From: Candidatus Cryptobacteroides excrementavium
GTDB lineage: Bacteria; Bacteroidota; Bacteroidia; Bacteroidales; UBA932
Direction of reading: 5' to 3'
Assembly (NCBI GenBank): GCA_017695025.1
Contig: JADILX010000120.1
Location: 1-47,658 of the forward strand
Length of the DNA stretch: 47,658 bases
The notes below the pieces were generated by a model. The model searched no databases. It saw only the letters and a program-made list of their open reading frames with translations, and was not told where the DNA came from. This document shows positions 35,791 to 45,679 of this stretch, one piece after another. Both the position numbers and the translations under genes were made by a program. The first letter of the stretch is position 1; the number at the start of each line of letters is the position of its first letter.

Positions 35791-36582
35791 TCAATTGTTT
35801 TTCTTCTTGTCCAGACGGATACTGGATACCTTGAGATCCTCTGAAGCTTTCTCCTTCACGGGACCGCCTGCAGGCACGGGACGTGGTTTCAGACCGCCAT
35901 CCGGCACTGTCTTTTTTGGCGGCACTGCCATTCCGGCATTGTCCTTAAGCCCGGTATCCTCCTTAAGCCCCGCATTGTCCTTTACAGACAGGGAGCCAGT
36001 GTCAGCAGCATCTGCATCCTGCAGCGTATCTGCGGCAGATACCACAATGACCGGCCCGGCATATGAAGTGTCAGCCCATGACTCCGGATTAAAATCAAAC
36101 CGGCCGCCGGCAGAGTCGACATAGAATGTCAGGCTGTCTTCCGTCAGCAGCCCGGGGTTATCCAGCCCCGTGAGGAAATATATCCTTTCCGGAGCATACA
36201 GACTTATACCGCTGCGCAATCTCTGAAGGGACTCCTCCATCTCTTTCTGACGCTTCAGGACACTTAACCTGTCTTCAATGATGACAGATGTCTTTCTCAA
36301 TATGCGGGCATAACGATCCGGATCCTGCAGATAATACTCCACGCTCGCCCTGTAGTCATCCGATGTATATCCGTATTTTTCGAATATAGGCTCATATACC
36401 CAGGTCGTATCGGCTGTCCTTCTGGCCTCGGTATGAGACATTATCCACTGGTCCGCCAGGAACATCTCGGCATAAATCTCGGCCATCCTGTTCCTCGGAA
36501 TCACCGACCCTCCCTTATCGCACGAGACAAGGGCAATCACAGCGAGAACAGCAGAAATTATTTTTGAGGAGACACTTTTCAT
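35791..36582 (-). CDS. DUF4296-family lipoprotein
   Basis: A 263-aa lipoprotein (lipobox IALVSC). The N-terminal DUF4296 domain is clear: IYAEMFLADQW, WVYEPIFEKYGYTSDDYRAS and a helical YLQDPDRYARILRK. The C-terminal 110 residues are low-complexity and Pro/Asp/Lys-rich, with an internal repeat (KDNAGLKEDTGLKDNAG). A GTG at 36585 is also open, but the ATG at 36582 is more natural. The function of the domain is unknown. It is common between pheT and an amidohydrolase-like gene in this phylum as far as I recall. Confidence 0.8.
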   Translation of the reverse strand: MKSVSSKIISAVLAVIALVSCDKGGSVIPRNRMAEIYAEMFLADQWIMSHTEARRTADTTWVYEPIFEKYGYTSDDYRASVEYYLQDPDRYARILRKTSVIIEDRLSVLKRQKEMEESLQRLRSGISLYAPERIYFLTGLDNPGLLTEDSLTFYVDSAGGRFDFNPESWADTSYAGPVIVVSAADTLQDADAADTGSLSVKDNAGLKEDTGLKDNAGMAVPPKKTVPDGGLKPRPVPAGGPVKEKASEDLKVSSIRLDKKKNN

Positions 36583-36592
36583 CACTACATGA

Positions 36593-39082
36593 TTACCTCA
36601 AGACAGCGCCATACTCATTGGAGAAGACAGCCAGAAGTTTAGACATGACTTTCTCCACATCATTGTCAGTCAGCGTCTTTTCAGGATCCTGGAGGACAAA
36701 TGAAAGGGCATATTGCTTCTTGCCCCCAGGGATCTTGTCCCCGCGGTAGACATCAAACAGGGACACGCTCTTGAGAAGTTTTTTCCCGGCCCTGAAAGCG
36801 CTCTTCCTCAGGTCAGCATATGCGACAGACTCATCAAGGAGCAGGGCGAGATCCCGCTTCACTTCCGGGAATCTCGGAAGTTCCCTGTACTTTATCCTGT
36901 CTCTCCTTATGAGTTCGAACAAGGCCGGCCAGCTGATTTCAGCCGCGAATACAGGCTGCCTGATACCGAATTGCTTCAAAAGAGACGGAGCGACTGTCCC
37001 CATGACTGCAAGAGGGCCGTCAAAGCCCGGCACGCTGTATTTCAACCCTTCTGAAAACAGGTCGTCAGGGGCAGGTTCATAATACATCGAATAGATGTCA
37101 GCCCCAAAACGCCTCAACAGGAGTTCGAGATATCCCTTAAGCTGGAAATAACTGCCCTTATGTGCCTCAGAACACCATGATTTCTCACCAGGGCCGGTAA
37201 TGAACATGGCATAGGCAGCCGACTCGTCATATGAGGCAAGAGTTGTCCCGTCAGTTCCGGGGCGCAATGAATACACAGACCCGTACTCGAATGTCTTCAT
37301 TGTGGTGACCTGCCTGTTGATATTATAGGCTATGACTTCAAGTCCATTCAATATCAGGGTCTGCCTCATGACATTGAGATCCGAACTGAGAGGATTGAGT
37401 ACACGCACGCACCTGTCCTCAGGGAATGTCTTCAGACGGGAATAGTATCCGGATTTCGTGAGCGAATTGTTCATCGTCTCGACAAAGCCATTGGCGGCAA
37501 GGAAATCAGATACGGCATTCCTGGCCTTCTCAGGCTCCGGCTGTTCCACAGCCACGAATGCGCCATGCACCGCAGACGGAAGTTCTATATTGTTATATCC
37601 GTATATTCTGAGAATCTCCTCGACTACATCGCACTCCCTGTAGACATCCACCATATATGACGGGACAGCGACTTTTGCTCCTGCAGGGTTACCGGCCGCA
37701 TCCTTGCGCTTTTCAATGAATTCATAGGCAAGCCATGTGAGGATATTCTCCATCACATCATGCCCTATCTTTTTCCCGACAAAACGTTCAATCCTGTCAT
37801 AGTCGAGATCGACAGTCTTCTTTTCAAACGGGACAGGACAGAACTCCTGTACTTTCCCGGCAACATGCCCCCCTGCGAGTTCCAGGACAAGAAGGGCAGC
37901 CCTCCGGCCTGCATAGGCAGTCACAAGAGGATCCGCACCCCTTTCGTACCTGAAAGAAGCATCCGTCTTGAGCCCGAGTCTCTTTGATGACTTCCTTATG
38001 GACACCGGATCAAACCATGCGCTTTCAATAAATACATCCGTCGTGGTCTCTGTCACGCCGGACTCCTCACCTCCGAATACTCCGGCTATGCACATGGCCT
38101 CACGCGTGTTGGCAATCATAAGATCTTCTGAAGACAGGGTCCTCTCCACCCCGTCGAGCGTCACGAACTTCTCCCCTTCAGCAGCACGCCTTACAATGAC
38201 CTTGTTGCCGGTGATTTTGCCGGCATCGAAAGCATGCAATGGCTGGCCAGTCTCCATAAGTACGAAATTGGTTATATCCACCACATTGTTGATCGGACGC
38301 AGACCGACCGACAGGAGTTTTTTCTGCAGCCATTGTGGCGAAGGGGCCACTTTGACACCCTTTATCGTTATACCCGAATACCTCGGGGCACCGTCCGGAG
38401 CAAGCACCTCCACAGGAATAGCGCCATCTATCACTTCACTGGAAGAACATACGCCTTCCGGGCCTTCCTTAAATGCGGATACATCCGGAAGTCCGAGACT
38501 GCACGGAATCTCATGAAGCCTGAGCCATGCATAGAGATCCCTTGCGACACCTATATGGGAGGCCGCATCAATCCTGTTGGCCGTCAGCCCTATCTCTATC
38601 ACCCAGTCAGTCTCAAGATGAAGATAGTCTCTGGCCGGTGTTCCCGGGACGGCCGATGGATCCAGCACCATGATACCGTCATGAGAAGTGCCAATACCGA
38701 GTTCATCTTCTGCACATATCATTCCGAAAGAGTCCACTCCGCGTATCCTGGATTTCTTTATCTTGAAGTCTCCGCCGAGAACAGTGCCTACCGTAGCGAG
38801 AAGGACCTTCTGTCCGGCAGCCACATTCGGGGCACCGCATACAACCTGGAGCAGGCCGCCTTCCCCGGTATTCAATTTCGTGATATGGAGATGGTCCGAA
38901 TCCGGATGGTCATAGCATTCCACGACTTCAGCCACAATCACACCTGCAAGTCCGCCCGGGACAGACTCAACCTGTTCGACAGAATCCACTTCAAGCCCGA
39001 TTGAAGTCAGGGCATCAGCCGTCTGTGCAGCAGACAGGTCACATTTAAGATAATCCTTCAGCCAGTTATATGAGATTTTCAT
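36593..39082 (-). CDS. pheT: Phenylalanine-tRNA ligase, beta subunit
   Basis: Charges tRNA-Phe as an alpha2-beta2 enzyme with PheS, which is not in this window. The 829-aa product shows the MKISYNWLKDYL start, an EMAP/tRNA-binding domain (CYDHPDSDHLHITKLN...CGAPNVAAGQKV), the B3/B4 editing region (ASHIGVARDLYAW), B5 (VDVYRECDVVEEILRIYGYNNIE) and the C-terminal ferredoxin-fold anticodon-binding domain (FPEVKRDLALLLDE). The length is normal. It is 36 nt after ftsY and probably co-transcribed. Confidence 0.97.
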   Translation of the reverse strand: MKISYNWLKDYLKCDLSAAQTADALTSIGLEVDSVEQVESVPGGLAGVIVAEVVECYDHPDSDHLHITKLNTGEGGLLQVVCGAPNVAAGQKVLLATVGTVLGGDFKIKKSRIRGVDSFGMICAEDELGIGTSHDGIMVLDPSAVPGTPARDYLHLETDWVIEIGLTANRIDAASHIGVARDLYAWLRLHEIPCSLGLPDVSAFKEGPEGVCSSSEVIDGAIPVEVLAPDGAPRYSGITIKGVKVAPSPQWLQKKLLSVGLRPINNVVDITNFVLMETGQPLHAFDAGKITGNKVIVRRAAEGEKFVTLDGVERTLSSEDLMIANTREAMCIAGVFGGEESGVTETTTDVFIESAWFDPVSIRKSSKRLGLKTDASFRYERGADPLVTAYAGRRAALLVLELAGGHVAGKVQEFCPVPFEKKTVDLDYDRIERFVGKKIGHDVMENILTWLAYEFIEKRKDAAGNPAGAKVAVPSYMVDVYRECDVVEEILRIYGYNNIELPSAVHGAFVAVEQPEPEKARNAVSDFLAANGFVETMNNSLTKSGYYSRLKTFPEDRCVRVLNPLSSDLNVMRQTLILNGLEVIAYNINRQVTTMKTFEYGSVYSLRPGTDGTTLASYDESAAYAMFITGPGEKSWCSEAHKGSYFQLKGYLELLLRRFGADIYSMYYEPAPDDLFSEGLKYSVPGFDGPLAVMGTVAPSLLKQFGIRQPVFAAEISWPALFELIRRDRIKYRELPRFPEVKRDLALLLDESVAYADLRKSAFRAGKKLLKSVSLFDVYRGDKIPGGKKQYALSFVLQDPEKTLTDNDVEKVMSKLLAVFSNEYGAVLR

Positions 39083-39118
39083 ATCCGATATATAATTTCA
39101 AAATCAAAATTTCCAGAA

Positions 39119-40048
39119 TCATTTCCTGATATCATCGTTTGAAAACAGGGAATTCACAAACTCCTTGCGGTCAAATGTCTTCAGGTCATCAATGCCTTCC
39201 CCGATCCCGATGAATTTCACAGGTATCCGGAACTGGTCGACAATGCCTATGACAACCCCTCCCTTGGCAGTACCGTCAAGTTTTGTCACTGCCAGCGCCG
39301 TGACATCGGTAGCCTTAGAGAATTCCTTGGCCTGATGAAAGGCATTCTGCCCTGTAGAGCCGTCCAAAACAAGGAGCACTTCATGCGGAGCATCCGGAAC
39401 TACCTTGCGCATCACATTCCTGATTTTTGTCAGCTCGTTCATGAGATCGACCCTGTTGTGAAGTCTTCCGGCCGTATCCACAAGCACCACATCCGCATTC
39501 TTTGCCACTGCCGACTTGACAGTATCATAGGCCACTGATGCCGGATCAGACCCCATAGGCTGCCTGACAATATCGGCACCGGCACGCTCAGCCCATATCG
39601 ACAACTGGTCGACTGCAGCGGCCCTGAACGTATCGGCCGCTCCGAGCACGACCTTCTTCCCTTCCCGGCGGAGCCGGCTGGCCAGTTTCCCGATAGTCGT
39701 GGTCTTCCCGACACCGTTCACACCCACAACCATCACGACATATGGCTTCTTTGAAAAATCAAATGCCTCAGTCTCACGCGCACTATCCACATGCAGAAGT
39801 TCAGCGATTTCATCCCTTAAGAGAGAGACTAGTTCCTCGAAAGACACGTATTTGTCCCTGCTGACCCTCTCCTCAAGATTGTCGATTATCTTGAGCGTAG
39901 TATCAACACCCATATCAGTGGCCACAAGTGCCTCCTCGATGGCATCAAGGGTATCATCGTCAACCTTTGACTTGCCGACGACAGCCCGTGAGAGCCTTTC
40001 AAAAAAGCCACGCCTGGTCTTCTCTACTCCTTTGTCAAAAATACCCAT
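39119..40048 (-). CDS. ftsY: Signal recognition particle receptor FtsY
   Basis: SRP-type GTPase receiving ribosome-nascent chain complexes at the inner membrane. The 309-aa product has an NG domain only: a short N domain, the P-loop GVNGVGKTTT (109-118), DTFRAAAVDQL, VDTAGRLHN and TKLDGTAKGG. The acidic A domain of E. coli is absent, as is usual here. The frame extends to 40183, but the ATG at 40048 (MGIFDKG) is where the family starts, and a promoter box lies 23 nt upstream of it. Confidence 0.96.
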   Translation of the reverse strand: MGIFDKGVEKTRRGFFERLSRAVVGKSKVDDDTLDAIEEALVATDMGVDTTLKIIDNLEERVSRDKYVSFEELVSLLRDEIAELLHVDSARETEAFDFSKKPYVVMVVGVNGVGKTTTIGKLASRLRREGKKVVLGAADTFRAAAVDQLSIWAERAGADIVRQPMGSDPASVAYDTVKSAVAKNADVVLVDTAGRLHNRVDLMNELTKIRNVMRKVVPDAPHEVLLVLDGSTGQNAFHQAKEFSKATDVTALAVTKLDGTAKGGVVIGIVDQFRIPVKFIGIGEGIDDLKTFDRKEFVNSLFSNDDIRK

Positions 40049-40071
40049 AATCAGGTTAACAGTTAAACATG

Positions 40072-40079
40072 CAAATTTA
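40072..40079 (-). promoter_or_regulatory. -7 promoter box of ftsY
   Basis: Read leftward it is TAAATTTG, 23 nt before the ftsY ATG. Together with the terminator at 40139-40172 it separates ftsY from the upstream ribosomal operon and argues against the longer ftsY start. Confidence 0.55.
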
Positions 40080-40138
40080 TAAAAAAGGCCGGAATAAACG
40101 AACAAATATGACACGCGTTTACTCCGGAAGGCATATGC

Positions 40139-40172
40139 AAAAAGAGACCGGCTCAAAGGTCTGGGCCGGTCT
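40139..40172 (-). terminator. Terminator of the rpmB-rpmG-DUF4295 operon
   Basis: Read leftward, AGACCGGC and GCCGGTCT form an 8-bp stem followed by CTTTTT. It lies 24 nt after the DUF4295 stop. Confidence 0.75.
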
Positions 40173-40196
40173 GTCGATATCAAACATGAAAAAACC

Positions 40197-40355
40197 TCAG
40201 TTCTTTGCGAAGAAGTCTTTCACTTTCTCAGTTTCAACAAGTTCCTCCTTGAAGACATATGCTCCTGTCTTCGGGGACCTGTCCATACGGATGCACTTCA
40301 CCATGCTTTTGGCGCCGGACTTGGCGCTGAATGTTGCGACTGCTTTCTTTGCCAT
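40197..40355 (-). CDS. DUF4295-family small basic protein (likely ribosomal protein bL38)
   Basis: A 52-aa basic protein starting MAKKAVATFSAKSGAK and ending VKDFFAKN. It is 14 nt after rpmG, in the usual phylum order L28-L33-DUF4295. To my recollection this family was seen as an extra large-subunit protein (bL38) in a Flavobacterium ribosome structure; I cannot check that here. It is a real gene despite its size: it has conserved operon position, a terminator right after it and no competing frame. Confidence 0.85.
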   Translation of the reverse strand: MAKKAVATFSAKSGAKSMVKCIRMDRSPKTGAYVFKEELVETEKVKDFFAKN

Positions 40356-40369
40356 AAGTCAATTCCTCC

Positions 40370-40558
40370 TTATTTGATCTCGCGATGAAGTGTGACCTTC
40401 TTGAGGAACGGATTGTATTTCATACGTTCCAGACGCTGAGTCGTGTTTTTCTTGTTCTTAGTGGTGATATACCTTGAGATGCCGGGAACCCCGCTCTCTC
40501 TCTGCTCAGTACATTCCAGAATGACCTGAACCCTGTTGCCTTTTGCTTTCTTTGCCAT
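40370..40558 (-). CDS. rpmG: 50S ribosomal protein L33
   Basis: A 62-aa protein, [19 protein letters not shown], with [10 protein letters not shown] and [15 protein letters not shown] typical of bL33. The zinc-ribbon cysteine pairs are missing (a single Cys), so it is the zinc-independent form. It begins 11 nt after rpmB. Confidence 0.96.
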   Translation of the reverse strand: MAKKAKGNRVQVILECTEQRESGVPGISRYITTKNKKNTTQRLERMKYNPFLKKVTLHREIK

Positions 40559-40569
40559 AATCCCCTGAA

Positions 40570-40812
40570 TTAAACAAGACCTACATATCCTTTCTTCTGA
40601 GCGTCTTTCACGACAGCGTCAAGACCGTTCTTCTCGATAGTCCTTATGCCTTTGCAAGACACTTTAAGTGTTATGAATCTCTGCTCTTCCTCTGACCAGA
40701 ACTTCTTGTTCTTGAGATTCAGGGCAAAAATACGCTTGGTGCGTCTTTTAGAATGGGAAACATTGTTTCCTACCATTCTTTTTCTTCCTGTTACTTGACA
40801 AACCTTTGCCAT
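40570..40812 (-). CDS. rpmB: 50S ribosomal protein L28
   Basis: An 80-aa bL28, with [31 protein letters not shown] and [15 protein letters not shown]. It is the first gene of a three-gene operon with L33 and DUF4295. There is no zinc motif beyond single cysteines. Confidence 0.96.
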   Translation of the reverse strand: MAKVCQVTGRKRMVGNNVSHSKRRTKRIFALNLKNKKFWSEEEQRFITLKVSCKGIRTIEKNGLDAVVKDAQKKGYVGLV

Positions 40813-40856
40813 TGTATATACTTTTTAATTATTTTCTATTGTAATCCAGTGTGTTC

Positions 40857-40864
40857 CAAACATA
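40857..40864 (-). promoter_or_regulatory. -7 promoter box of the rpmB operon
   Basis: Read leftward it is TATGTTTG, 44 nt before the rpmB ATG. A GGGC-GTGA-GCCC hairpin lies just upstream of it. A less complete box (GATATTTG, 40894-40901) is an alternative. Confidence 0.45.
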
Positions 40865-40929
40865 TTCGGGCTCACGCCCAATATGGAGGGCTGCAAATAT
40901 CGCATAAAATTTTCTAAAATACAAGTATT

Positions 40930-42279
40930 CTATACAAATTTGAACAGCCTGTTCCACCTGATGTTCTTTGGAAAACTCTTGTTCCTGTCTGATGAGAACC
41001 ATATCATTGCCGGCTTGCCGACGATATGGTCTTCAGGGACAAAACCCCAGTATCTCGAATCCAGCGAATTGTGCCTGTTGTCTCCCATCATGAAATAGTA
41101 GTCCTGTCTGAAAGTATAGCTGCCAGCCTCTTCCCCGTTTATGAAGATGCGCCCGTCCTGGGTCACATTGATGTCATTGCCCTCGTAGACATCGATAATC
41201 CTCTGGTACAACGGAAGATTATCTGGAGTCAACTCTACTGTCGCGCCTTTTTCAGGAATCCATATCGGCCCGTAATTGTCCCGCGTCCATCTGAAATCCT
41301 CGTCAAAGGGGAAGAGCGTAAGATACGAATCCGGATAATCCGGAGGGTAGACATCTATGTTCTCCTCCACAGACACGACATTCGGGTATTTTCCGATCTC
41401 CTCAAGCATGGATGCCGTCAGAGGAATGGACGGATAGCCCGGGAGCCTGCTGTCAAACCAGAGTTCTGCTGTATTGAGACCAAGGCGGTCAAGATTTTTC
41501 GGGTTGATACGCTGTCCGTCAGTCACAACGGTATACGTATTCTGGACACCCGGCCAGATCTCGAGTTTTTCAGAATCAATATACACGATTCCGTCCCTGA
41601 TTTCAAGAGTATCTCCGGCAACCGCGACACATCTCTTCACATAATGGTCCTTCTTGTCCATCGGACGGACCTTCACAGGCCCGAGATGGGAGATGGCATA
41701 CTCTCTTCCCACTGTCCTGGCCATCATGTAATAGTCATCGGCAGGAGCCTTTGTAAGCACCGTATCCCCGTCCGGAAAACCGAACACTACATAGTCACCA
41801 CGTTTGACATGCCCGAATCCTTTCAGTCTCCTGTAGTCGCTCTGGATAAGGGTCGAATAGGATTCTTTGCCGTTCGGAAGCACATTGTGCGTAAACGGTA
41901 CAGTCAATGGAGTCTGCGGAATACGCGGGCCATAGGCAAGCTTGCTGACAAAAAGATGGTCACCCGTGAAAAGGGAACTCTCCATTGAGGATGAAGGAAT
42001 CTTGAAGGCCTGGAAAAAGAATATGTTGATGAACGTGACTACAACCACCGCAAAAATGATGGCATCCAGCCAGTCCAGAATCCAGTTGCGTTTTTCTCCT
42101 TCCTTGTAATACTTTTTCCAGAACAGCCACTTCACCTTTCTGGTGATATGGTGATCGAAAATGACTACAAGGCCGAAAAGCCACCAGAAATTTCCGAGCC
42201 ATATGACCCACAGCACATAAAGCAAAGCCCAGAAACTGAACCTCACCCATCTGTTGTGGTATAATTCCTTCAGGCTCAT
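40930..42279 (-). CDS. lepB: Signal peptidase I
   Basis: Membrane serine protease (S26A) removing signal peptides from exported proteins. The 449-aa product has hydrophobic N-terminal segments (about 12-42 and 72-90), the catalytic Ser98 in IPSSSMESS and the catalytic Lys in YVKRCVAVAGDTLE. MMGDNRHNSLDSRYWG is the final conserved box. About 150 extra residues between the lysine box and the last box are common in this phylum. It begins 6 nt after rplT, so it shares the translation-gene operon. With many lipoproteins in the window using signal peptidase II, LepB serves the non-lipidated ones. Confidence 0.96.
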   Translation of the reverse strand: MSLKELYHNRWVRFSFWALLYVLWVIWLGNFWWLFGLVVIFDHHITRKVKWLFWKKYYKEGEKRNWILDWLDAIIFAVVVVTFINIFFFQAFKIPSSSMESSLFTGDHLFVSKLAYGPRIPQTPLTVPFTHNVLPNGKESYSTLIQSDYRRLKGFGHVKRGDYVVFGFPDGDTVLTKAPADDYYMMARTVGREYAISHLGPVKVRPMDKKDHYVKRCVAVAGDTLEIRDGIVYIDSEKLEIWPGVQNTYTVVTDGQRINPKNLDRLGLNTAELWFDSRLPGYPSIPLTASMLEEIGKYPNVVSVEENIDVYPPDYPDSYLTLFPFDEDFRWTRDNYGPIWIPEKGATVELTPDNLPLYQRIIDVYEGNDINVTQDGRIFINGEEAGSYTFRQDYYFMMGDNRHNSLDSRYWGFVPEDHIVGKPAMIWFSSDRNKSFPKNIRWNRLFKFV

Positions 42280-42285
42280 CAGCCG

Positions 42286-42630
42286 CTATTTTACAGAATT
42301 GACGATAGCCTCAAATGCCTGAGGATTATTCATGGCAAGGTCTGCAAGAACCTTACGGTTCAGACCGATATTCTCTTTTGACAGTCTGCCCATGAACTGG
42401 GAATAAGTCATACCGTACTGGCGGGCAGCAGCGTTGATTCTCTGGATCCAGAGAGCCCTGAATGTACGTTTCTTCGCTTTACGGTCACGGTAAGCATATG
42501 TAAGACCTTTCTCATAGGTGTTCTTTGCTACCGTCCAAACATTTCTTCTTGCAAGAAAATTACCGCGGGTTTTCTTGAGGATTTTCTTGCGGCGTGCCCT
42601 TGAGGCAACAGCATTTACCGATCTTGGCAT
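42286..42630 (-). CDS. rplT: 50S ribosomal protein L20
   Basis: A 114-aa bL20: [19 protein letters not shown], the [17 protein letters not shown] core and YSQFMGRL. It is needed early in 50S assembly, and in some bacteria it represses its own operon. The 82-nt gap upstream, after rpmI, could hold such a site, but I see only short imperfect pairings. Confidence 0.97.
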   Translation of the reverse strand: MPRSVNAVASRARRKKILKKTRGNFLARRNVWTVAKNTYEKGLTYAYRDRKAKKRTFRALWIQRINAAARQYGMTYSQFMGRLSKENIGLNRKVLADLAMNNPQAFEAIVNSVK

Positions 42631-42712
42631 AAATTCAATCTTTTATGGATACAGTGTCCGTCATCAGGAGCTTTCCAACTGTATTCCAAGTTTAACTTAA
42701 ATGATACTGTAA

Positions 42713-42907
42713 TCAGATGACCAGCAGTGATTTTACTCTTTTCTGATCAGCAGGGGAGATAAGCCCGAAATGCGTCAGGTTCCTTTTCTGCTTCTTGGTC
42801 TTCTTCGTGAGAATGTGGCTTTTAAAAGCATGCTTTCTCTTGATCTTTCCCGTTCCGGTAAGCGCGAAACGCTTTTTTGAACCGGAGTTGGTTTTCATTT
42901 TTGGCAT
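42713..42907 (-). CDS. rpmI: 50S ribosomal protein L35
   Basis: A 64-aa bL35: [36 protein letters not shown]. It has the standard infC-rpmI-rplT order. Confidence 0.97.
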   Translation of the reverse strand: MPKMKTNSGSKKRFALTGTGKIKRKHAFKSHILTKKTKKQKRNLTHFGLISPADQKRVKSLLVI

Positions 42908-42956
42908 AATTGAATTATTTGAGTTAATACAATATAATCATCCATAGTCACATGGA

Positions 42957-43577
42957 TCATTTTTTCTTCACAGGCGCAATCATCATTATCATCCTCTTGC
43001 CCTCAAGTTTCGGCATCTGCTCGGCACGGCCGTACTCCTCAAGTTCCACAGCAAAACGCAGAAGAAGTTTCTCCCCCTGGTCGGAATAAAGGATGGAACG
43101 GCCCTTGAAAAAGACCGAGGCCTTTACTTTCGAGCCCTCCTGAAGGAACTCCATGGCATGCTTGAGTTTGAACTGGAAGTCATGCTCATCGGTATTCGGG
43201 CCGAACCGGATCTCCTTGATGACTATCTTGGCAGAATTGGACTTCATCTCCTTCGCCTTCTTTTTCTGCTGATAGAGATATTTCTGATAGTCGATGATCT
43301 TGCATACAGGAGGATCTGCCTTCGCACTTATCTCCACCAGATCAAGCCCGAGTTCGTCCGCCATTTTCATGGCCTGTGCAATAGGATAGATGCCCTGCTC
43401 TTCGATATTGTCTCCGACAAGGCGTACTCTTGAAGCTGTAATCTCTTCATTGATTCTCAATCCGTCATCGTCCCTGACAGGTCTTCTGCCACCGGCATTT
43501 CCTGATGCAGGACGCCCTGCTCCACCTGGTCTCGGACCATTGAAGCGAGGTGCAGATGGTTTGAATGGTGTTGCGAT
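42957..43577 (-). CDS. infC: Translation initiation factor IF-3, non-ATG start
   Basis: Keeps 30S subunits free and checks start codon and initiator tRNA. The N-domain ([29 protein letters not shown]), the linker helix and the C-domain ([37 protein letters not shown]) are all clear. No ATG or GTG start exists before the conserved domain. I chose ATC at 43577, giving 206 aa, because GGAGGA (43590-43585) sits 7 nt before it. The other candidate is TTG at 43592, but that codon overlaps the Shine-Dalgarno site itself. A Gly/Pro/Arg-rich extension of about 38 residues precedes the IF-3 core. Confidence 0.93.
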   Translation of the reverse strand: MATPFKPSAPRFNGPRPGGAGRPASGNAGGRRPVRDDDGLRINEEITASRVRLVGDNIEEQGIYPIAQAMKMADELGLDLVEISAKADPPVCKIIDYQKYLYQQKKKAKEMKSNSAKIVIKEIRFGPNTDEHDFQFKLKHAMEFLQEGSKVKASVFFKGRSILYSDQGEKLLLRFAVELEEYGRAEQMPKLEGKRMIMMIAPVKKK

Positions 43578-43590
43578 AAATGTGTCCTCC
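43575..43590 (-). promoter_or_regulatory. Shine-Dalgarno site and ATC start codon of infC
   Basis: Read leftward, GGAGGA (43590-43585) is followed by 7 nt and ATC (43577-43575). Strong Shine-Dalgarno sites are rare in Bacteroidota. IF-3 is known to limit its own synthesis in enterobacteria by rejecting an AUU start, so a rare start here may serve the same control. Confidence 0.55.
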
Positions 43591-43624
43591 AAAAACTTTA
43601 GTTAATACAATATAAATATCGGGG

Positions 43625-45583
43625 CTATGAAAGTTGCGACTTCACTTCATCGGAAACCAATGCAGCGAAATTCCCGACAGTCATCGACCCTTCATCTTTT
43701 CCTCCCTGTCTCCTGACAGAAACCGTCCCCTCTTCCATTTCTTTCTCACCTACAACCACCAGGAACGGAATCCTCTTGAGTTCACTTTCACGGATTCTCT
43801 TCCCGATAGTCTCATTCCTGTCATCTATTGAGGCGCGAATATCGGAATTATTCAGCAAATCACAAACTTTTTTTGCATAATCCGTAAATTTTTCACTTAC
43901 AGGGAGTATTACTGCCTGATCCGGGGTGAGCCAGAGCGGAAGCCTGCCTCCGGTATGCTCCAGAAGCACTGCGACAAAACGCTCGAGAGACCCGAACGGA
44001 GCCCTGTGAATCATGACCGGACGATGCTTCTTGCCGTCACTTCCGGTATATTCAAGTTCGAAACGTTCCGGAAGATTATAATCCACCTGGATAGTGCCCA
44101 ACTGCCATTTCCTTCCGATGGCGTCTTTCACCATGAAGTCCAGTTTAGGCCCATAGAACGCAGCCTCGCCATATTCCACGACAGTATTCAGACCTTTTTC
44201 GGCAGCAGCATCGATGATCGCCTGCTCTGCCTTCGCCCAGTTCTCATCCGAGCCAATATATTTCTCCCTGTCGTTCGGGTCGCGGAGAGAGATCTGCGCA
44301 ACATACTCGTTGAAATTGAGTGTCTTGAAGACATAGAGAATAATATCTATGACTTTGCAGAACTCATCCTTCAACTGGTCCGGACGGCAGAACAGATGGG
44401 CGTCATCCTGTGTGAATCCGCGGACGCGTGTAAGCCCGTGGAGTTCCCCGCTCTGCTCATAGCGATAGACAGTCCCGAACTCTGCAAATCTCAAAGGGAG
44501 ATCCTTGTACGAACGCGGCTTTATCCTGTATATCTCACAGTGATGCGGACAGTTCATAGGCTTGAGAAGGAATTCCTCCCCCTCCTGCGGTGTATGTATC
44601 GGCTGGAACGAATCCTTCCCGTACTTGGCATAATGTCCGGAAGTCACGTAAAGATCCTTGTTGCCGATATGCGGAGTTATCACCTGGAGATAGCCGTACG
44701 ACTTCTGAATCTTCCTCAGGAAGTTCTCAAGGCGCTCCCTGAGTTCCGTACCTTTAGGAAGCCACAGAGGAAGTCCCTGCCCGACCTTCGGGGAAAAGGC
44801 AAAGAGTTCCATCTCCTTCCCTATTTTCCTGTGGTCGCGTTTTTTTGCCTCTTCCAGCAATACGAGATATTCGTCAAGCATGGATTTCTTCGGGAAGGTG
44901 ATACCATATATACGCGTAAGCATCTGGCGCTTCTCATCCCCACGCCAATATGCACCGGCAATCGATGTAAGTTTCACAGCCTTGATAACCGATGTGTCAC
45001 GCAGATGCGGCCCACGGCAAAGATCAGTGAAATGACCGTTGGTATAGAATGTTATGGTCCCGTCCTCGAGTTCATCGATGAGTTCGCACTTATATTCATC
45101 CCCCTTTTCCCTGAATGCCTTCATCGCCTCAGCCTTGGACACTTCACGCCTCTGGAAGACCTCCTTGCCGCGGGCAAGTTCCAGCATCTTGTTTTCCACA
45201 GCCTTCAGGTCAGACTCTGTAATCTGCCTTCCGCCGAAGTCTACATCATAATAGAAACCGTTCTCGATGGCAGGCCCGATACCGAACTTAATGCCGGGAT
45301 AGAGGCTTTCCAGTGCCTCAGCCATAAGATGTGATGAAGAATGCCAGAAGACATGCTTCGCCTCATCATCCTCCCATTTCAGGAGACGGACTGAAGCATC
45401 CGTCTCAATCGGACGCTCCAGATCATATGTCGCACCTTTTCCTGTCGTGTCATCAGATGTCTTAACATTTACAGCAAGTACTTCAGCCGCAAGCCTCGGA
45501 CTGATACTCTGGGCAATTTCATAGCCTGTGACCCCTTTTTCGTAGGATTTCACACTGCCGTCAGGAAATGTAATGTCAATCAT
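43625..45583 (-). CDS. thrS: Threonine-tRNA ligase
   Basis: Charges tRNA-Thr and edits mischarged serine. The 652-aa product has an N-terminal TGS domain ([17 protein letters not shown]), the editing domain with [11 protein letters not shown] and [10 protein letters not shown], the class II core ([48 protein letters not shown]) and the anticodon-binding domain. The ORF's upstream TTG at 45592 is not needed; the ATG at 45583 begins the conserved sequence. It is first in the thrS-infC-rpmI-rplT-lepB operon. Confidence 0.97.
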   Translation of the reverse strand: MIDITFPDGSVKSYEKGVTGYEIAQSISPRLAAEVLAVNVKTSDDTTGKGATYDLERPIETDASVRLLKWEDDEAKHVFWHSSSHLMAEALESLYPGIKFGIGPAIENGFYYDVDFGGRQITESDLKAVENKMLELARGKEVFQRREVSKAEAMKAFREKGDEYKCELIDELEDGTITFYTNGHFTDLCRGPHLRDTSVIKAVKLTSIAGAYWRGDEKRQMLTRIYGITFPKKSMLDEYLVLLEEAKKRDHRKIGKEMELFAFSPKVGQGLPLWLPKGTELRERLENFLRKIQKSYGYLQVITPHIGNKDLYVTSGHYAKYGKDSFQPIHTPQEGEEFLLKPMNCPHHCEIYRIKPRSYKDLPLRFAEFGTVYRYEQSGELHGLTRVRGFTQDDAHLFCRPDQLKDEFCKVIDIILYVFKTLNFNEYVAQISLRDPNDREKYIGSDENWAKAEQAIIDAAAEKGLNTVVEYGEAAFYGPKLDFMVKDAIGRKWQLGTIQVDYNLPERFELEYTGSDGKKHRPVMIHRAPFGSLERFVAVLLEHTGGRLPLWLTPDQAVILPVSEKFTDYAKKVCDLLNNSDIRASIDDRNETIGKRIRESELKRIPFLVVVGEKEMEEGTVSVRRQGGKDEGSMTVGNFAALVSDEVKSQLS

Positions 45584-45612
45584 AGCAAACAATCTTAATC
45601 AATACAAGGACG

Positions 45613-45620
45613 CAAAGGTA
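45613..45620 (-). promoter_or_regulatory. -7 promoter box of thrS
   Basis: Read leftward it is TACCTTTG, 29 nt before the thrS ATG. It is divergent from the box at 45633-45640. Confidence 0.6.
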
Positions 45621-45632
45621 CAAATTTTTTTC

Positions 45633-45640
45633 TATCTTTG
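45633..45640 (+). promoter_or_regulatory. -7 promoter box of the DUF4199 gene
   Basis: TATCTTTG lies 39 nt before the ATG at 45680. It excludes the upstream TTG at 45638 as a start, since that codon is inside the box. Confidence 0.6.
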
Positions 45641-45679
45641 CTCCCGCAATACACCAATCATCAGTATATTTTATCAGCA

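Noticed and set aside
40072..40183. Longer FtsY start at 40183
   Set aside because: The extra 45 residues are not FtsY-like, overlap the promoter box and extend into the terminator spacer of the upstream operon.
40930..42279. Over-long signal peptidase as a fusion or novel enzyme
   Set aside because: Signal peptidase I of about 450 residues with an insertion before the last box is ordinary in this phylum, and all catalytic boxes are in place.
43955..45334. 459-codon plus-strand ORF opposite thrS
   Set aside because: It is antisense to a certain housekeeping gene and its protein has no recognizable family.
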